Below are positions 61,101-64,000 of a DNA stretch of 64,000 bases, one piece after another. A model generated the notes under the pieces. It was not told the DNA's origin. It searched no databases and worked only from the letters and a program-made list of their open reading frames with translations. Each line of letters opens with the position of its first letter. Position 1 is the first letter of the stretch. This DNA comes from Symbiodinium natans (taxonomy: Eukaryota; Sar; Dinophyceae; Suessiales; Symbiodiniaceae). The stretch lies in the NCBI GenBank assembly GCA_905221605.1, contig CAJNDS010002579.1:619725-683724 (forward strand), given 5' to 3'. The position numbers and the translations under genes are program-made.

Positions 61101-63000
61101 GAGAGAGGAGAGATCAAAAGGAAACAATTTTCATGGGAAGAGCAATGAAAATCATGGAAGAGAAATGAAGACAGGAGAGGGAGGTGCAAAATCAGGCAAA
61201 GAGAAGATGGTGCTCGTTTTCTTCTTTCCTCTCTTTCTTATCTTTCCCTTTCAAATAAAAAACAAAAGGAAGAACAATGAACATGTAAAGGAACCCATTT
61301 TCTTTTTCCGTTTGGGAACAAGGAAAAGAACAGAGGCGATAGGGCGAGAGGAGGGATTTGCTGCAGCGTGGGGAGGGTCTACGGACAAGGAGCCAACCCC
61401 GCTCACTTTCCCCATCCATTGGAAAAGAAAGGAACATGGCCTCCATTCCCCTCTTGTTCTTCCTTTCTTGCGTTTTTGTCATTTAAAGGGGAACAGGAGA
61501 AGAGAAGGGAGAGAGAAGGAGAGAGGAGAGACAAAAGGATTGCATTGTTAATGGGAAGAGCAAAGAAAAGAATAGAAGAGAGATGAATAGAGAAGAGGGA
61601 GAGACAAAACAAGGCGCAGAGAAGATGGCACTCACTCTTTATCTATCCTCTCTTCCTTATCTCTCCCTGCCATCTTTCTTTTCGAAATAAGAAAACAAAA
61701 AGGAAGAACTATGAGAAGGAGAAGGGTAAGGAAAGGAACAGAAGAGATAGGCCGAGAGGAGGGGTATGGAAGTATGGATGCCAGGAGTCACCCTCTGCTT
61801 ACCCTTCCACTGCCTTATCATACAAGTTCCTTTCTTGTGGTTTATCAGTCAGAAGGAAACAGAAGGAGAGAAGGGAAAGGGAAGTGAGAGGAGATAACAA
61901 GGATGCCATTTTTCTGGAAGCGCAACTGTACCGGAATGTGGCCACAACAAGCAGGCCAGGGAGGCTCAGGCGGGGCAAGTCTCTCCCTAATTAGAAAAAA
62001 TCAACCTTGCTATTCACAGGTAGGCGCCCTTCTTCCTCTTCAGGAAATCGCCTTTCCCTTATTTTGTTATTTTGCTTTTTGAAGCGAATAAGAAAAACAA
62101 CAAATAAGAAGAGAGGACAGGGAATGACTAGGTAAAGAGAGGAGCTTTTCAATTTCCTCCCTATCTCTTATGTTACTTTTCCTTCTTGGGCGGGTGTCCT
62201 TTTTCTTCCTTGAAGATGCAGAAAACTATCAAAAAGGACACCCGTTCCATCGCCCACAATTCCCTTCCTTATCTCCTATGCTCTTTTCCTTATTCATTGC
62301 AACAGGAGAATTCAGGAAAAGGGCCTCCATTCCTCTCTTGTTCTTCCTTTCTCGTGTTTTTGTCATTTAAAGGGGAACAGGAGAAGAGAAGGGAAAGAGA
62401 AGGAGAGAGGAGAGATAAAAGGAACACAATTCTAATGGGAAGAGCCAAGAAAAGAATAGAACAGAGAGATGAACAAAGAAGATGGAGAGACAAAACAAGG
62501 CGCAAAGAAAATGGCACTCTTCTTTATCTATCCTCTCTCCCTTCTCTCTCCCTTCCCTCTTTCTTTTCGAAACAGAAAAACGAAAAAGGAAGAACTTGAA
62601 AAGGAGAAGGGTAAGGAAAAGAGCAGAAGAGACAGGCCGAAAAGAGGAATATGATGAACTGAAAAGAAGAGAAGACACAAGAAACAAGGAGACGGATAGC
62701 ACTCTTCTTTATCTATCATCTGTCCCTTCCTTGTCTCTCGCTTTTCCCTCTATAATTAAATAAATAGGTGCCCTCTCTCCTCTTCAGGAAGCCCCCTTGC
62801 CCTTATTTTGCTAGCTTTCTGAAACGACAAGGAAAACAACACATAGAAAGAGAGGAAAGGGAATGAAACAATAGGCAGTGGAGCTCTTCAGTGTCTTTAC
62901 CTATCTCTTTTCTTCTTTTTCTGTTTCATTCAATAAGGAAAAGAAGCTTCCTTTGGTGTGATTTGAGATTTAAAAGAGAACAAGAGAAGAGAAGGGAGAC
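58190..63000. repeat. Purine/pyrimidine-rich satellite with a 1.9-2.1 kb higher-order repeat
   Basis: The block starting TTCCCTTCCTTATCTCCTAT recurs at 58255, 60353 and 62260. The second and third copies are nearly identical over 1.9 kb. The first has an extra segment of about 185 bp (58647-58832). Within each unit, diverged subunits with GAACAGGAGAAGAGAAGGGA recur several times (for example 58370, 59140, 59565, 60470, 61060, 61490, 62375). Long frames on both strands arise from biased composition. No gene was recognised. Confidence 0.9.
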
Positions 63001-64000
63001 CCGGGCTCGTAATTTAGTATTGAGGGGGAGGCCCGGGCTCGTGATTTAGTATCGGGGAATTTAAAAAATCAATTTCATTTCAATGTCCAGGGGCCCGATT
63101 TGGCCAAATTTTGCCGGGCAAAATTTGGCCAAATCGAGCCGCGCATTTCTCATCGCGTACGACGAGCAGCCCGATTTGGCCAAATTTTGCCCGCAGACTG
63201 CCCGGCCAAGTTTGGCCAAATCGAGCCGCGATAGTTTAAATAATTTCGGGCCTCCAGAAAGGCGCGGCTCGATTTGGCCAAATTTTGCCGGGCAGCCTCC
63301 GGGCAAAATTTGGCCAAATCGGGCTGCCCTTCGTATGCGATGAGAAATGCGCGGCTCGATTTGGCCAAATCTTGCCCGGAGGCTGCCCGGCAAAATTTGG
63401 CCAAATCGAGCCGCGCCTTTCTGGAGGCCCGAAATTATTTAAACTATCGCGGCTCGATTTGGCCAAATTTTGCCGGGCAGCCTCCGGGCACTTTTGGCCC
63501 CCCCCCTTTTCGGATTTAAATTATTTAAATTATTTATATTATTTAATTCCAGGGTGGAATTAAATACTTTTAATAATTTAAAGCCCCCTTGCCCTTATTT
63601 TGCTAGCTTACTGAAACGACAAGGACAACAACACATAGAAAGAGAGGAAAGGAATGAAACAACAGGCAGTGGAGCTCTTCAGTGTCTTTACCTATCTCTT
63701 TTCTTTTTTTTCTTTTTCATTCAATAAGGAAAAGAAGCTTCCTTTGGTGTGATTTTGGAGATTTAAAAGAGAACAAGAGAAGAGAAGGGAGACCCGGGCT
63801 CGTAATTTAGTATTGAGGGGGAGGCCCGGGCTCGTGATTTAGTATCGGGGAATTTAAAAAATCAATTTCATTTCAATGTCCAGGGGCCCGATTTGGCCAA
63901 ATCTTGCCGGGCAAAATTTGGCCAAATCGAGCCGCGCATTTCTCATCGCGTACGACGAGCAGCCCGATTTGGCCAAATTTTGCCCGCAGACTGCCCGGCA
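62994..64000. repeat. 793-bp tandem repeat joining satellite and palindrome-cluster segment, cut by window end
   Basis: GGGAGACCCGGGCTCGTAAT occurs at 62994 and again at 63787. Each unit holds about 590 bp of new sequence (63000-63585) plus about 205 bp of the adjoining satellite (AGCCCCCTTGCCCTTATTTT onward). The second unit is truncated by the window. Confidence 0.9.
63090..63497. repeat. Cluster of nine TTTGGCCAAA palindromes with interleaved inverted repeats
   Basis: Short arms of the type CGATTTGGCCAAATTTTGCC and their complement alternate. Between them, segment X (63143-63170) pairs with 63326-63352 and segment Y (63226-63266) pairs with 63411-63452, in the order X Y X' Y'. Open frames on both strands are by-products. 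Confidence 0.88.

Noticed and set aside
58293-62763. Long Arg/Lys/Glu-rich and Ser/Leu/Phe-rich frames on both strands
   Set aside because: They come from purine/pyrimidine-biased satellite repeated three times, have no conserved domain, and occur in several frames at once.
63061-63563. Overlapping frames with repeated IWPNFAGQ / DLAKFCPA peptides
   Set aside because: They are translations of the TTTGGCCAAA palindrome cluster in different frames and strands.
1-64000. CRISPR array, rRNA or tRNA genes
   Set aside because: Tandem repeats here are telomere-type units, microsatellites or satellite. No repeat-spacer pattern, rRNA core sequence or tRNA cloverleaf was recognised by eye, though a tRNA scan could not be run.

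Overview
The window is nuclear DNA of a eukaryotic alga, most likely a dinoflagellate. Three things point there. Arabidopsis-type telomere units (TTTAGGG/CCCTAAA) are scattered through it in both orientations. Every confidently placed intron has a 3' end of the form AG|G, and most begin with GC, a few with GA or GT, which is the known dinoflagellate splice pattern. Coding DNA is only a few percent of the sequence. A haptophyte, which also uses many GC-AG introns, or another alga with this telomere type cannot be excluded. No rRNA, tRNA, CRISPR array or bacterial gene was recognised.

The main content is a CLC-family chloride channel / Cl-/H+ exchanger gene on the + strand. It runs from before about 0.47 kb to about 41.6 kb. 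It is broken into some 30 very small exons (16 to about 136 bp) whose reading phases fit together. In order they encode the selectivity motif GSGIPE, the gating-glutamate motif GKEGP, the GAPVGGVLFSYEE helix with the proton-glutamate position, the GVPCGLFVP motif, the FELTGGL helix and two C-terminal CBS domains. A second, diverged CLC gene follows in the same orientation (recognisable exons at about 50.45, 53.65, 54.11 and 57.55 kb). Between them (43.9 to 49.6 kb) lie several exon-like segments with the same splice signals. They could be the cytosolic N-terminus of the second CLC or a separate unknown gene.

The introns are made of repeats. Telomere-unit tracts lie next to nearly every exon. 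There are about a dozen families of roughly 80-180 bp palindromic (MITE-like) elements, plus poly-T/poly-G runs and AT, CT and GA microsatellites. Intron 5 of the first CLC gene (7.65-13.39 kb) holds a 5-kb element bounded by inverted repeats of about 370 bp. Its right half is AT-rich and carries the C-terminal end of a Polinton/virophage-type integrase. Intron 14 holds a retroposed sequence with a poly-A tail and an 11-bp target duplication, inserted into a MITE copy.

From about 58.2 kb the sequence changes to a purine/pyrimidine-rich satellite with a 1.9-2.1 kb higher-order repeat. From 63.0 kb it is joined to a 793-bp repeat containing a cluster of nine TTTGGCCAAA palindromes. No genes were recognised there.
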